From: Caulobacter sp.
GTDB taxonomy: Bacteria > Pseudomonadota > Alphaproteobacteria > Caulobacterales > Caulobacteraceae
Assembly (NCBI GenBank): GCA_028291055.1
Contig: JAQGIP010000042.1
Span: forward strand, 1 to 36,797
DNA: 36,797 bases
Direction: 5' to 3'
Numbering within the stretch: the stretch's first letter is position 1; every line of letters starts with the position of its first letter. The translations under genes and the position numbers were made by a program. The notes under the pieces were generated by a model. That model did not search any database. It had not been told where the DNA came from and saw nothing but the letters and a program-made list of their open reading frames with translations. Positions 15,322 through 22,907 of the stretch are shown piece after piece.

Positions 15322-16686
15322 TCAGGGCTTCGGCTGGCACGGCTCGCAGGCGGCAAAGCCCGGCGCCAGCGGGTGCGGCGGGGGCACGCGCCACACCACA
15401 TTGCCCACGTCGTCGGCGACCAGCAGCCCGCCGCGCCGGTCGACCGCCACGCCCACCGGACGGCCGTAGGCATGCTTGGGATCCTTCAGGAAGCCGGTCA
15501 GGAAGTCCTGGGCCGGGCCGGCCGGACGTCCCTCGGCGAAGGGCACGAAGACCACCTTGTAGCCGGCGGGCTCGGAGCGGTTCCACGAGCCGTGCTGGCC
15601 CACGAAGGCCCCGCCGGAATAGGCGGCGGGGAAGCCGGTCGTGTAGGGATAGAAGGCCAGGCCCAGCGAGGCGGTATGGGCGCCCAACGCATAGTCGGGC
15701 GCGATGGCCTGGGCGACCATCTCGGGGTTGGCGGGCTTCACCCGGTCGTCGACGTGGTCGCCGTAGTAGCTCCACGGCCAGCCGTAGAAGGCGCCGTCCT
15801 TCAGGCCCGTCATATAGTCGGGCGGGGTGTTGTCGCCGATCATGTCGCGCTCGTTGACCACGGTCCACATGACGCCGCTCGAGGGCTCGAAGCTCATGCT
15901 GTTGGGGTTGCGCAGGCCGGTGGCGTAGGGGCGCGCCGCGCCGGTGGCCAGTGTGATCTCCAGGATCCGGGCGCGGCCCGCCTCGGGACCCATGCCGCCG
16001 TCGGCGATGTTGCTGCCTGAGCCCACGCCCACATAGAGCCTGGTCCCGTCCGGGCTGGCCAGCAGGCTGCGGGTCCAGTGGCCGCGGCCGTCGCTGCCGC
16101 TGGGCAGGTCGAGGATCTTGGCGCCGGGGGCGTCGATGTGGGTGGTTCCGGCCGGGAAGGGGAAGGCCATCACGGAGTCGGTGTTGCCGACGTAGAGGGT
16201 GTCGCCGATCACGGCCATCCCGAAGGGCTGGTTGAGGCCCTTGTCGATCAGGGTGAAGCGGGTTTCGGCGACACCGTCACCGTCGGCGTCGCGCAGCAGC
16301 ACGATCTGGTTGGCGCTCTTGGCGAGGGCGCCGGCGCCCTTCTGGATGAACTGGGCGAACCAGGCGGTGAAGCCCTTGGTCTTGTGGGCCTCGCTGGAGG
16401 ACAGGGCTGCCAGGACGTCGCCGTCGGGCAGGGCGAGGAGCTGGCGCGGATGGTCGAGGCCGCGGGCGAAGGCGACGACCTGGAAGCCGGGGGGCGCCTT
16501 GGGGGTCACGCCGGCGGGCCAGCCGAGGGGCTTGGCGGTGTTGATGGTGGGGATGGCCTGACTGTGGGGAGCGGCCAGGGGGACGGCGGCGCCGTAGGTG
16601 GCGGAGGAGGGGCCGGGCTTGGGGGTGCAGGCGGCCAGCAGCAGGACGACCAGGAGGGCGAGCGCGGGGCGGATCGAGAGGGGCAT
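15322..16686 (-). CDS. L-sorbosone/glucose dehydrogenase-like PQQ-type beta-propeller lipoprotein
   Basis: The 454-residue product starts at the ATG at 16684-16686 with AGGAAA seven bases upstream. A lipoprotein signal (LLVVLLLAACTPKP, lipobox cysteine about residue 20) predicts attachment to a periplasmic membrane face. The rest is a six-bladed propeller of the glucose/sorbosone dehydrogenase (GSDH) type: FARGLDHPRQLLALPDGDVL, then LNQPFGMAVIGDTLYVGNTD, GRGHWTRSL, ATGLRNPNSM, FVGQHGSWNRSEPAGYKVVF and GRPVGVAVDRRGGLLVADD. Family members oxidise sugars or polyols with PQQ; some relatives have no demonstrated activity, so the substrate is open. It lies just outside the tRNA boundary and reads towards it. 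Confidence 0.88.
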   Translation of the reverse strand: MPLSIRPALALLVVLLLAACTPKPGPSSATYGAAVPLAAPHSQAIPTINTAKPLGWPAGVTPKAPPGFQVVAFARGLDHPRQLLALPDGDVLAALSSSEAHKTKGFTAWFAQFIQKGAGALAKSANQIVLLRDADGDGVAETRFTLIDKGLNQPFGMAVIGDTLYVGNTDSVMAFPFPAGTTHIDAPGAKILDLPSGSDGRGHWTRSLLASPDGTRLYVGVGSGSNIADGGMGPEAGRARILEITLATGAARPYATGLRNPNSMSFEPSSGVMWTVVNERDMIGDNTPPDYMTGLKDGAFYGWPWSYYGDHVDDRVKPANPEMVAQAIAPDYALGAHTASLGLAFYPYTTGFPAAYSGGAFVGQHGSWNRSEPAGYKVVFVPFAEGRPAGPAQDFLTGFLKDPKHAYGRPVGVAVDRRGGLLVADDVGNVVWRVPPPHPLAPGFAACEPCQPKP

Positions 16687-16752
16687 GGGCGTTTCCTGCG
16701 TCCCGCTCTGGCGGAGGGGTCTGATGGACCTTAACCTAGTTCGGCATCGGGA

Positions 16753-17127
16753 ATGGGGAAGCGTATGGGACTGGCGAACGGAACGGGGGAAGATCCGCGC
16801 ATCGATGGCATCTGCCGCTCGCTGAAGGCGGTGACCCATGTGGTCCAGTGGGGCGGCCACGACGTCTACAAGGTGGGCGGCAAGGTGTTCGCCATCGCGG
16901 GCACGGGGCTGTCGCTGAAGGTGTCGGACATCGGCTATGAGGTGCTGACCGAGAACGGCATGGCCCGGCCCGCGCCCTATATGGCGCGCAACAAGTGGGT
17001 GCTGTTCGACGACCCGGCGGGGTTGCCGAGGGACGAGCTGGAAGGGCATCTGACCAATGCCCACGCCATCGTGGCGGGCAAGCTGACCCGGAAGCTCAAG
17101 AAGGAACTGGGGCTGGAGGAAGCTTAG
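16753..17127 (+). CDS. MmcQ/YjbR family protein
   Basis: The 124-residue product shows the YjbR/CyaY-like fold pattern: an N-terminal helix (ICRSLKAVTHVVQWGGHDVY), then KVGGKVFAIAGTG, LSLKVSDIGYEVLTENG, PAPYMARNKWVLFD and a C-terminal helical LTNAHAIVAGKLTRKLKKE. E. coli YjbR binds DNA, but the cellular role of the family is not settled. The second methionine (16765) is an alternative start. It is divergent from the sorbosone dehydrogenase gene and converges with the DUF599 gene across a strong hairpin. Confidence 0.88.
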   Translation: MGKRMGLANGTGEDPRIDGICRSLKAVTHVVQWGGHDVYKVGGKVFAIAGTGLSLKVSDIGYEVLTENGMARPAPYMARNKWVLFDDPAGLPRDELEGHLTNAHAIVAGKLTRKLKKELGLEEA

Positions 17128-17226
17128 CCGTGCGCAAATGCCGCGGCGAAATCAACGACAGGCGCGGCGCGGCTCAGGCGGCGTTAAGGGTGGCGGGCGC
17201 ATAAGGTGCAGGTGACCGCGAGGTCC

Positions 17227-17276
17227 GCCGGCCCGGCGCCAGTAACCCCAACCCTCCCAGTACCAGCCGGGCCGGC
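17227..17276. terminator. Bidirectional hairpin between convergent genes
   Basis: The perfect 11-bp arms GCCGGCCCGGC (17227-17237) and GCCGGGCCGGC (17266-17276) enclose a 28-base loop. It lies between the convergent YjbR and DUF599 genes, where a terminator serving both strands is expected. There is no T-run. Confidence 0.5.
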
Positions 17277-17300
17277 AGTACTTCCGCCCCCACCCCCATC

Positions 17301-18005
17301 TCAGACGTCGCGCTCCTCCAGCAGCGCGCGCAGCGTCCCCACCGCCCCGGCGGCGGGCGATCGGCGCTGACGCCAGACCAGCAGCGCCACCGCGCCCACG
17401 GTCGCGGCCGCCATGGCCACGGGGCCCAGCAGCCAGGCGGCGGCGGCCAGGGCGAAATAGTAGCCGCGCACCCCGGCGTTGAAGGCCGACAGCGCCGGGT
17501 TCAACAGCCGGGCGGAAGCCTCGCCCCAGGCGTCGAGCATGGCCTTGGGCGCGCTCAACTCCGGCGCGGCGCCGATGGCGGCCAGGCAGTAGTTCATCTG
17601 GCGGATGGCCCAGATGAAATCGAGCAGCCCGCGCGCCAGGCAGACCAGCACCAGGGTCATCTTGATCTCGAACATCAGCCGCGAGGCGGTGTCGAGCAGG
17701 GCCAGGCCCTGGATCGCCTTCCAGGTCTGGGGGCCGCCGAACACCACCCCGGCCACGGCGGCGATCAGGATCAGGTTGGAGGAGGCGAAGAAGGAGGCGC
17801 TGTTCAGGGCATGGCCCATCAGCTGGCCGTCCATGAAGCGGTTTTCCCGGTGCGCCATGCCGCGCATCCAGGCGGTGCGGATCACCGTCATGTCGGTGTT
17901 GATGTGGCCGCGCCCGCGCCCCAGCGCCTTCAGCACATGCTCATAGGCCAGCCAGGCGGCGATGAAGAGGGCCAGGGCGAGGGCGTCGGGCAGGGGGATC
18001 AGCAT
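17301..18005 (-). CDS. DUF599 family membrane protein
   Basis: The 234-residue product is mostly hydrophobic, with transmembrane segments near residues 5-25, 75-100, 115-130 and two long ones at about 185-225. The family-typical stretches NTDMTVIRTAWMRGMAHREN, then NRFMDGQLMGHALNSASFFA, and the central FEIKMTLVLVCLARGLLDFI identify PF04654 (DUF599). The function of this family is unknown. I chose the ATG at 18003-18005. A GTG three codons upstream (18014) lies inside the adjacent REP-like palindrome and seems less likely. Neither start has a clear ribosome-binding site. The C-terminal tail (LEERDV) is cytoplasmic by the positive-inside rule. Confidence 0.86.
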   Translation of the reverse strand: MLIPLPDALALALFIAAWLAYEHVLKALGRGRGHINTDMTVIRTAWMRGMAHRENRFMDGQLMGHALNSASFFASSNLILIAAVAGVVFGGPQTWKAIQGLALLDTASRLMFEIKMTLVLVCLARGLLDFIWAIRQMNYCLAAIGAAPELSAPKAMLDAWGEASARLLNPALSAFNAGVRGYYFALAAAAWLLGPVAMAAATVGAVALLVWRQRRSPAAGAVGTLRALLEERDV

Positions 18006-18006
18006 G

Positions 18007-18085
18007 GGGGACACGAAACCTGTTTCCCCTGTGCGCCGAGGGGTGGGGAGGCCGGGGATGAAGGGGAAACAGGTATCATGTCCCC
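18007..18085. repeat. REP-like palindrome with 24-base arms
   Basis: The arms 18007-18030 (GGGGACACGAAACCTGTTTC plus CCCT) and 18062-18085 pair at 22 of 24 positions around a 31-base loop. The core CCTGTTTCCCCT with a GGGGACAC/GGGGACAT flank is, from memory, of the kind found in many proteobacterial genomes and linked to REP-associated tyrosine transposases. It fills the whole gap between the transporter stop (18087) and the DUF599 start, so it may terminate one transcript and shape the leader of the next. Confidence 0.65.
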
Positions 18086-18086
18086 G

Positions 18087-19532
18087 TCAGTCCTCCAGGA
18101 TTTCGCTCTTCAATCCGGTGTCGTGCATCAGCAGGGCGGTGACCAGGAAGACGGCCATCACGGCGCTGGCGTAGAAGTAGAACCAGGCCTCGTGGCCGCC
18201 GGTCTTGAAGGACAGCGCCGCATATTCCGCCGTGCCGCCGAAGGCCGCGTTGGCCACGGCGTAGGGCAGGGCGACGCCGAGCGCGCGCACATGGGCGGGG
18301 AAGAGTTCGGCCTTCACCACGGCGCTGATGGCGGTGTAGCAGGCGCTGCCCAGCAGGGCGGCCATGATCAGGGCGAAGGCGACCAGCGCATTGTGGGTCC
18401 CGGCGATGGCGCTCATCAGCGGGTAGGTCCCCAGCGTGCCCATCAGGCCGGCGATGATCAGCATGGGTTTTCGCCCGATGCGGTCGGAGATCCAGCCGGA
18501 CAGGGGCTGGACCAGCATGTAGCAGAGCAGGGCCAGCGCGGTGATCTCGGTGGCCTGGTCCTTGGAAAAGCCCGAGGTGTTGACCAGGAACTTCTGCATA
18601 TAGGTGGTGTAGACATAGAAGCTGAGCGACCCGCCGGCGGTCAGCCCCATGACGATGAAGGCCTCCTTGGGGTGGCGGCGCAGCAGGGGCAGGATGAGCG
18701 CCAGGAACCATAGGGCGAGCAGGCAGACGAAGCTGATGTTGGCCTGGTGGGCCATGGACGGGACGGTGACCCCGATCACATAGGCGACCAGGGTGGCGGC
18801 GAAGAGGGCCACGACCCAGGCCACATGCTGGGCGTTGAGCTGGGGCCGCAGGGCCTTGTCGGCATTGTGGTAGGAGGCGCTCTCCTCGATGCCGGTGCGG
18901 ATCCAGAAGACCACGACGGCCAGGATGGCCCCGATCACGAAGGGCACGCGCCAGCCCCATTCGGCCAGCGCAGTCTTGTCGAGCGTGCGCTGGAGCAGGA
19001 TCAGCACGGAGAGCGCGATCAGCTGGCCGCCGATCAGGGTCACGTACTGGAAGCTGGACCAGAAGCCGCGATGCTTGCGCGTCGCCATCTCCGACAGATA
19101 GGTGGCGCTGGCGCCATACTCCCCGCCCACCGACAGGCCCTGGAGCACGCGCGCCAGCAGCAGCACGATGGGGGCGGCCGCGCCGATCACCGCGTAGCCG
19201 GGGCAGATGGCGATGACCAGCGAGCCCACGCACATCAGCGCCACCGAGGCGGTGAGCGCCGCGCGCCGGCCCATGCGGTCGGCATAGAGGCCCATCAGCC
19301 AGGCGCCGACGGGCCTTGCCAGGAAGCCGAGCGCGAAGATGGCGGCGGCCTGGAGCAGCTGGGCCGTGCGGTCGCCCTTGGGGAAGAAGCTGGGGGCGAA
19401 ATAGAGGGTGAAGCTGGAATAGGCGAACCAGTCGTACCACTCGACCAGATTGCCCGCCGAGCCGCCCAGTATGGCCTTCAGCCGGGCGGGGGGTGTCAGG
19501 GTGGGGGCCGCATCGGTGGTGTCGATGGTCAT
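18087..19532 (-). CDS. MFS transporter, metabolite:H+ symporter (MHS/KgtP-like) family
   Basis: The 481-residue protein has about 12 transmembrane helices. The MHS signatures are GNLVEWYDWFAYSSFTLYFA in helix 1, LMGLYADRMGRRAALTASV in the loop 2-3 motif, RVLQGLSVGGEYGASATYLS in helix 4, and ISDRIGRKPMLI in the second-half loop 8-9. This pattern matches KgtP, the alpha-ketoglutarate:H+ symporter, and ProP relatives. The substrate is probably a dicarboxylate or other organic acid, but the sequence does not fix it. It appears to be a single-gene unit, with the REP-like palindrome directly after its stop and DUF3309 upstream on the same strand. Confidence 0.9.
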   Translation of the reverse strand: MTIDTTDAAPTLTPPARLKAILGGSAGNLVEWYDWFAYSSFTLYFAPSFFPKGDRTAQLLQAAAIFALGFLARPVGAWLMGLYADRMGRRAALTASVALMCVGSLVIAICPGYAVIGAAAPIVLLLARVLQGLSVGGEYGASATYLSEMATRKHRGFWSSFQYVTLIGGQLIALSVLILLQRTLDKTALAEWGWRVPFVIGAILAVVVFWIRTGIEESASYHNADKALRPQLNAQHVAWVVALFAATLVAYVIGVTVPSMAHQANISFVCLLALWFLALILPLLRRHPKEAFIVMGLTAGGSLSFYVYTTYMQKFLVNTSGFSKDQATEITALALLCYMLVQPLSGWISDRIGRKPMLIIAGLMGTLGTYPLMSAIAGTHNALVAFALIMAALLGSACYTAISAVVKAELFPAHVRALGVALPYAVANAAFGGTAEYAALSFKTGGHEAWFYFYASAVMAVFLVTALLMHDTGLKSEILED

Positions 19533-19632
19533 GCTGCTGTTTCCCCCGGGAATCTTGGGGGAGAGGTTAGAGCATCGAGAGGGAATGGCGAAGGAACGTT
19601 GGGGGCGGGGTTGGCGGCCCTTTAGCGGAGCC

Positions 19633-19655
19633 GGCGCGGCCGCCTGGGCCGCGCC
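19633..19655. terminator. G+C-rich hairpin downstream of DUF3309
   Basis: GGCGCGGCC (19633-19641) pairs perfectly with GGCCGCGCC (19647-19655) around a 5-base loop. It lies about 115 bp past the DUF3309 stop and 100 bp upstream of the transporter start on the same strand, so it may separate the two transcripts. No T-run is present. Confidence 0.4.
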
Positions 19656-19770
19656 GAACGCCGCAACCGCACACCAGCGGTTTATCGACGAGTCCCCACT
19701 CTCGACGGGGTGATCAAACCACTAAGGGCTTGAGCCCGCGCCTCCCAAATGGGGGGTGTCGTTCGGGTGT

Positions 19771-19926
19771 CTATATCCGTCCCAGGACCACCAGGATGAT
19801 GATGATGATCAAGACCAGGCCCAGGCCGCCGGAGGGGAAGTAGCCCCAGTTGCGCGAGTGGCCCCAGGTCGGCAGGGCGCCCAGCAGGGCCAGGATCAGG
19901 ACGACGATGAGGATAGTACCAAGCAT
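19771..19926 (-). CDS. DUF3309 family small membrane protein (51 aa)
   Basis: The 51-residue product has two short hydrophobic helices joined by a conserved loop: MLGTILIVVLILALLGALPT, then WGHSRNWGYFPSGGLGLVLI, ending IIIILVVLGRI. The LPTWxHSRxWGYxPSGGLG core is diagnostic of DUF3309, a very common but uncharacterised family in alpha- and betaproteobacteria. GGAG eight bases before the ATG supports this start. The run of five isoleucines is encoded by a pure ATC/ATT run (seen as a GAT repeat on the plus strand). Confidence 0.9.
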   Translation of the reverse strand: MLGTILIVVLILALLGALPTWGHSRNWGYFPSGGLGLVLIIIIILVVLGRI

Positions 19927-20029
19927 ATCAAGTTCTCCGAACAGCCATCCGACAGAGCTCTACAATTCGCGGGAACGGCGCCGGTTCCGGAGGGGTTGAA
20001 AGCGCACGCCCCGACCGTGGAGAGCCTCG

Positions 20030-20767
20030 ATGACCTATGAGCTGCACTACTGGCCGACCATCCAGGGGCGTGGAGAGTTCGTGCGGCTGGCGCTGGAGGA
20101 GGCGGGGGCCGACTACCGCGACGTGGCCCGCGCGATCCCGCACGAGGGCGGCGGCGAAGAGGCCTTGATGAACTGGATGGCCGATCCGGAACTGGCCCGG
20201 CCGCCGTTCGCGCCGCCCTTCCTGGTGGTCAAGCGGGCGGGCGCGGAGGACCTGGTCATCGGCCAGACGGCCGCGATCCTGACCTATCTGGGCGCGCATC
20301 ATGGGTTGGCGCCTGCCGACGAGGCGGGGCGGTTTTGGGTGGATCAGCTGCAGCTGACGATCGCCGACCTGGTGGCGGAGGTCCATGACACCCACCATCC
20401 GGTGTCCTTGAGCGCCTACTACCGCGACCAGAAGCCCGAGGCGGCGCGGCGGGCGGCGAACTTCCGCGATCAGCGCTTCCCGAAGTTCCTGGGGTGGTTC
20501 GAGCGGATCCTCGAGCGGGGGCATACGGGCTGGCTGGCCGGGCCGGAGCTGACCTATGCGGACCTGTCGCTGTTCCAGGCGGTGAGCGGGCTGCGCTATG
20601 CGTTCGCCAAGGCCATGGCGCGCGCGGAACGGGAGACACCGGAGGTGAGCGCCCTGGCGGCGCGGGTGGCGGAGCGGCCCCGTATTCGGGCTTATCTGGC
20701 CTCGCCCCGGCGGATTGCGTTCAATGAGGACGGCATCTTCCGCCACTATCCGGAGCTAGATCTTTAG
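20030..20767 (+). CDS. Glutathione S-transferase family protein
   Basis: The 245-residue product has a thioredoxin-like N-terminal domain beginning MTYELHYWPTIQGRGEFVRL, with the active-site-region tyrosine/glycine-arginine pattern of sigma-type or prostaglandin-synthase-like GSTs. It continues with the cis-proline region PFAPPFLVV and the gamma-glutamyl-binding GQTAAILTYLG (Q-T in place of the usual E/Q-S). The helical C-terminal domain includes the N-capping segment LTYADLSLFQAVSGL. Expected role: glutathione conjugation or peroxide handling in the cytoplasm; substrate unknown. GGAGAG stands seven bases before the ATG. It is longer than usual (about 205 residues) because of an insertion around residues 35-60 (EGGGEEALMNWMADPELA). 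Confidence 0.88.
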   Translation: MTYELHYWPTIQGRGEFVRLALEEAGADYRDVARAIPHEGGGEEALMNWMADPELARPPFAPPFLVVKRAGAEDLVIGQTAAILTYLGAHHGLAPADEAGRFWVDQLQLTIADLVAEVHDTHHPVSLSAYYRDQKPEAARRAANFRDQRFPKFLGWFERILERGHTGWLAGPELTYADLSLFQAVSGLRYAFAKAMARAERETPEVSALAARVAERPRIRAYLASPRRIAFNEDGIFRHYPELDL

Positions 20768-20815
20768 CCGCAAGGCCTAGCCGGAGCCGTTTGTGCGTGG
20801 GTTCGGGGCTGCTTT

Positions 20816-21011
20816 GGGGAGAGGAAGGAAGGGAAGTCGGAGAAGAAGCGGAAGGCGCCGCGGAACTCGCGTCTGTTCGGCCTAAGCGGGGGGATTGAAG
20901 GGCCCGCTTCGCGGGCAACCAAGAGACCAAGGCGATGCCTGCCAAGCGTCGCCGCCGAAACGACCCCGACCTCTTCCGCTTCTTCTCCAACTTCCCTTCC
21001 TTCCTCTCCCC
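20816..21011. repeat. Inverted repeat with 39-base arms (38/39) around a 118-base loop
   Basis: The left arm 20816-20854 (GGGGAGAGGAAGGAAGGGAA, then GTCGGAGAAGAAGCGGAAG) and right arm 20973-21011 are reverse complements with one mismatch (a C-A pair near the middle). The arms are purine-only on one strand apart from three bases. The loop holds a smaller hairpin GCCCGC-TTC-GCGGGC. The whole 20768-21109 gap between GST and the small hydrophilic protein has no gene I can support. A transcript would form a very stable RNA stem. It is probably a lineage-specific palindromic repeat or miniature element, or a structured RNA. Confidence 0.75.
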
Positions 21012-21109
21012 AATAGGACGGCGGAGGCAAACCGCCCGTTCCGACGGGCATCCGAGCTCAGGGGGAACGGGGCGGCTTGCGGGGGATTGATGGATCAGGG
21101 AGACCCGCC

Positions 21110-21295
21110 ATGATCGAGAAGCCCGCCAACCCAGGCGCCACCCGCCCCGCCGAGAGCCGCCCGCCCGCGCATATCGAGCCGGCGCATCCCGGCCCGGCCA
21201 GCCATGTGGAAAAGGAAGTGCGCAAGGCGCCGGAAATCTCCGACGCCGACAAGCGCAGGCTGGGCGAGGAAGCGTCGCGCGAAGAGGACGCCTAG
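21110..21295 (+). CDS. Small hydrophilic protein of unknown function (61 aa)
   Basis: The ATG at 21110 has AGGGAG about seven bases upstream. The product, starting MIEKPANPGATRPAESRPPA, is rich in proline, alanine and glutamate in its first half and charged in the second (ISDADKRRLGEEASREEDA). It has no hydrophobic core and is probably disordered. Similar short Pro/Glu-rich proteins are annotated as hypothetical in Caulobacterales. Support comes from the ribosome-binding site, codon bias and its position just before the convergent DUF983 gene. Confidence 0.55.
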   Translation: MIEKPANPGATRPAESRPPAHIEPAHPGPASHVEKEVRKAPEISDADKRRLGEEASREEDA

Positions 21296-21301
21296 GCGGG
21301 C

Positions 21302-21715
21302 CTAGCGGCCCGGCGCCAGGGCGCCGACGGCGGGGTTCTGGCCCCAGAGGAGGCCGATGAAGGCGCCCTTGATGCGGGGCAGGACCGCGAGCGTCAGGGC
21401 CGCCAGCGGGATCAGGGTCAGGGGCACCACCACGGCGGGCGACCACTGCCAGATGAAGGGCATCAGCATCAGCGGGGCCACGACCAGGTGGCCGACCAGC
21501 AGGATGGTGAAATAGGCCGGCCCGTCATCGGCGCGGTAGTTCCCCAGCACATGGCCGCAATGCTCGCACTCGCCGACCACCTTCAGGTAGCCGCGGTAGA
21601 GCTTGCCCTGGCCGCAGTTGGGGCATTTGTGCATCGCGCCGCGGCGCATGCCGAGCCAGATGGGGTTGGTGGGGCGGACGGATTGTTCGGCGGGTGATGA
21701 GGCCACTTCGGTCAT
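21302..21715 (-). CDS. DUF983 family membrane protein
   Basis: The 137-residue product carries a zinc-ribbon-like N-terminal part, HKCPNCGQGKLYRGYLKV followed by CEHCGHVLG (two CxxC pairs near residues 31-34 and 50-53). The DUF983 hallmark YRADDGPAYFTILLVGHLVV leads into the first of two transmembrane segments, about residues 68-90 and 93-112, and the protein ends LLWGQNPAVGALAPGR. The family is widespread in alphaproteobacteria and sometimes sits near cytochrome oxidase genes, but its function is unproven. I chose the ATG at 21713-21715 because it precedes the conserved part by about 25 residues, as in relatives. The stop is 6 bp from the end of the convergent small gene. Confidence 0.9.
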   Translation of the reverse strand: MTEVASSPAEQSVRPTNPIWLGMRRGAMHKCPNCGQGKLYRGYLKVVGECEHCGHVLGNYRADDGPAYFTILLVGHLVVAPLMLMPFIWQWSPAVVVPLTLIPLAALTLAVLPRIKGAFIGLLWGQNPAVGALAPGR

Positions 21716-21855
21716 GGCGGGGATATGGGCTTTTCGGCCGTGGAAGGGAAGGGCGGCAAGGGGTCGCAATGCTGGAGATTGCGCGGTTCGCGTGGCGCGC
21801 GAAGCTTGGGTGTGCAGGCCGCCCGCGCCGCCTGCCGGAACGGCTGGAGCGTTGT

Positions 21856-21878
21856 CCGCTCCGATAGAATCGGAGCGG
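21856..21878. terminator. Perfect 10-bp hairpin next to the intergenic repeat
   Basis: CCGCTCCGAT (21856-21865) pairs with ATCGGAGCGG (21869-21878) around a 3-base loop. A T-rich stretch (CTTTTTGTTTTG, 21887-21898) follows on the plus strand. It lies about 70 bp past the stop of the 254-residue minus-strand gene and about 140 bp upstream of DUF983 on the same strand, so it could end the former transcript. It also belongs to the repeat described at 21891. Confidence 0.5.
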
Positions 21879-21890
21879 CGCACTAGCTTT

Positions 21891-21949
21891 TTGTTTTGTC
21901 GCGCTTCTCGGCGGCGAACCGGTTTCCACTTCGCCGGAAAGCGCTCTAG
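21891..21949. repeat. Intergenic repeat, copy 1 (59 bp)
   Basis: The core GCGAACCGGTTTCCACTTCG, flanked by GCGCTT...TCGGCG and CGCCGGAAAGCGC, is an imperfect palindrome preceded by a T-rich tract. It matches 24001-24059 over the full 59 bp with a handful of differences. From memory this belongs to a palindromic intergenic family abundant in alphaproteobacteria. The terminal CTAG supplies the stop codon (21946-21948, minus) of the neighbouring 254-residue gene. Confidence 0.75.
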
Positions 21950-22710
21950 GGGTCGGCCCCTTGAGGGGCATCCCGCTCGTCCCCGTCCTGGAAATCGTCC
22001 TCGGGGTCTTCGTCGGAGAGCCAGAGATCATTGTCGTCGGGATCAAGGTCCTCGGGATCGGGCGGTAGCTCGGGCCAGGCCGCGTAGGGCGAGCCGACCG
22101 GGCGTTCGGTGATCTCGGCCTGGGCCCAGGCCTCTTCGGCCAGCGTGCGCCAGTCGACCGGCAGGCCGAGGTCGAAGCAGATCTGGGCGACCAGGGCGCC
22201 GATCGGGCGGTCGCCAAGTTCGCCGCTGATGTCGGGGTCGAACAGCCGCTCGCGAACCTGCCTGTCCAGGAGCTCGCACACGGGGCGATCCTTCCAGAAG
22301 CCGATGGCGACACGCCCCACGATACGGCGCACACGGCCGGCGCGTTCGGTGCGGGCGTAGTGCGCCGCGGAGCGCGTGGCCTGGGCCCCGCCGGCGGCGT
22401 CCTTCGCGATCCGCTCGCTCAAGGCGATGGTCATGCGCACGGCGCGCGAGGCGCGGTCAAAGGCCCGGGCCAGGTCGGCGCAGGCGCGGGCGGACTCGGC
22501 ATCGGGCTCAAGCGCCGCCGTTTCCACGATGCGGGTCTTCAGCGCCAGGGCAATTTCGAGGCCCGCCTCCGTGAGTTCGGCCAGGACCGCCTGCTGGCGT
22601 TCGCGCCGCGCGACGGCGTCATCCGCGCACACCGACCCGCCCGGAGGCGGGGGCGGCGTTTCCGCCGAAGTTTCTGCCGGACTCTGGGCGGTGTCGGGGC
22701 TGAAGGACAT
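21946..22710 (-). CDS. Uncharacterised protein with acidic C-terminal tail (254 aa)
   Basis: The product starts at the ATG at 22708-22710 (MSFSPDTAQSPAETSAETPP); a TTG six codons upstream is less likely. Residues 1-30 are proline/threonine-rich and probably disordered. Residues 35-130 form helices with an alanine/arginine bias (RACADLARAFDRASRAVRMT). A central part follows (GFWKDRPVCELLDRQVRERL), and the last 45 residues are strongly acidic (PPDPEDLDPDDNDLWLSDED). There are no transmembrane segments and no family I recognise. The pattern resembles alphaproteobacterial hypothetical proteins found near DUF983. The acidic end is encoded up to the intergenic repeat, which provides the stop. Confidence 0.6.
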   Translation of the reverse strand: MSFSPDTAQSPAETSAETPPPPPGGSVCADDAVARRERQQAVLAELTEAGLEIALALKTRIVETAALEPDAESARACADLARAFDRASRAVRMTIALSERIAKDAAGGAQATRSAAHYARTERAGRVRRIVGRVAIGFWKDRPVCELLDRQVRERLFDPDISGELGDRPIGALVAQICFDLGLPVDWRTLAEEAWAQAEITERPVGSPYAAWPELPPDPEDLDPDDNDLWLSDEDPEDDFQDGDERDAPQGADP

Positions 22711-22907
22711 GGGCCCAACAAAGCGCAAAGGCCTGGACCGTTGGAATAGTGATGGCCCGCGCCTTTGGGACTTGGGGCGAGGCGCGGCGAAGGCGCCTCG
22801 GGCGAAGCCGGGTGGATTGAACCGTGTGGTTGTGCGCCGTCGCCTCGTGCGGCTAACCTGCAGCGGCCAGGTGGGGTCACCGCCTTGGCGATGGGGGTTT
22901 CGCGGAT

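Noticed and set aside
15298..16734. Long plus-strand frames opposite the sorbosone dehydrogenase gene
   Set aside because: Antisense frames rich in Gly, Val and Ala; the minus-strand gene has a lipobox and family motifs.
18076..19440. 454-codon open frame within the transporter on the same strand
   Set aside because: It is out of frame with the MHS transporter, whose signatures and hydrophobic helices are unambiguous; this frame is Arg/Pro/His-rich.
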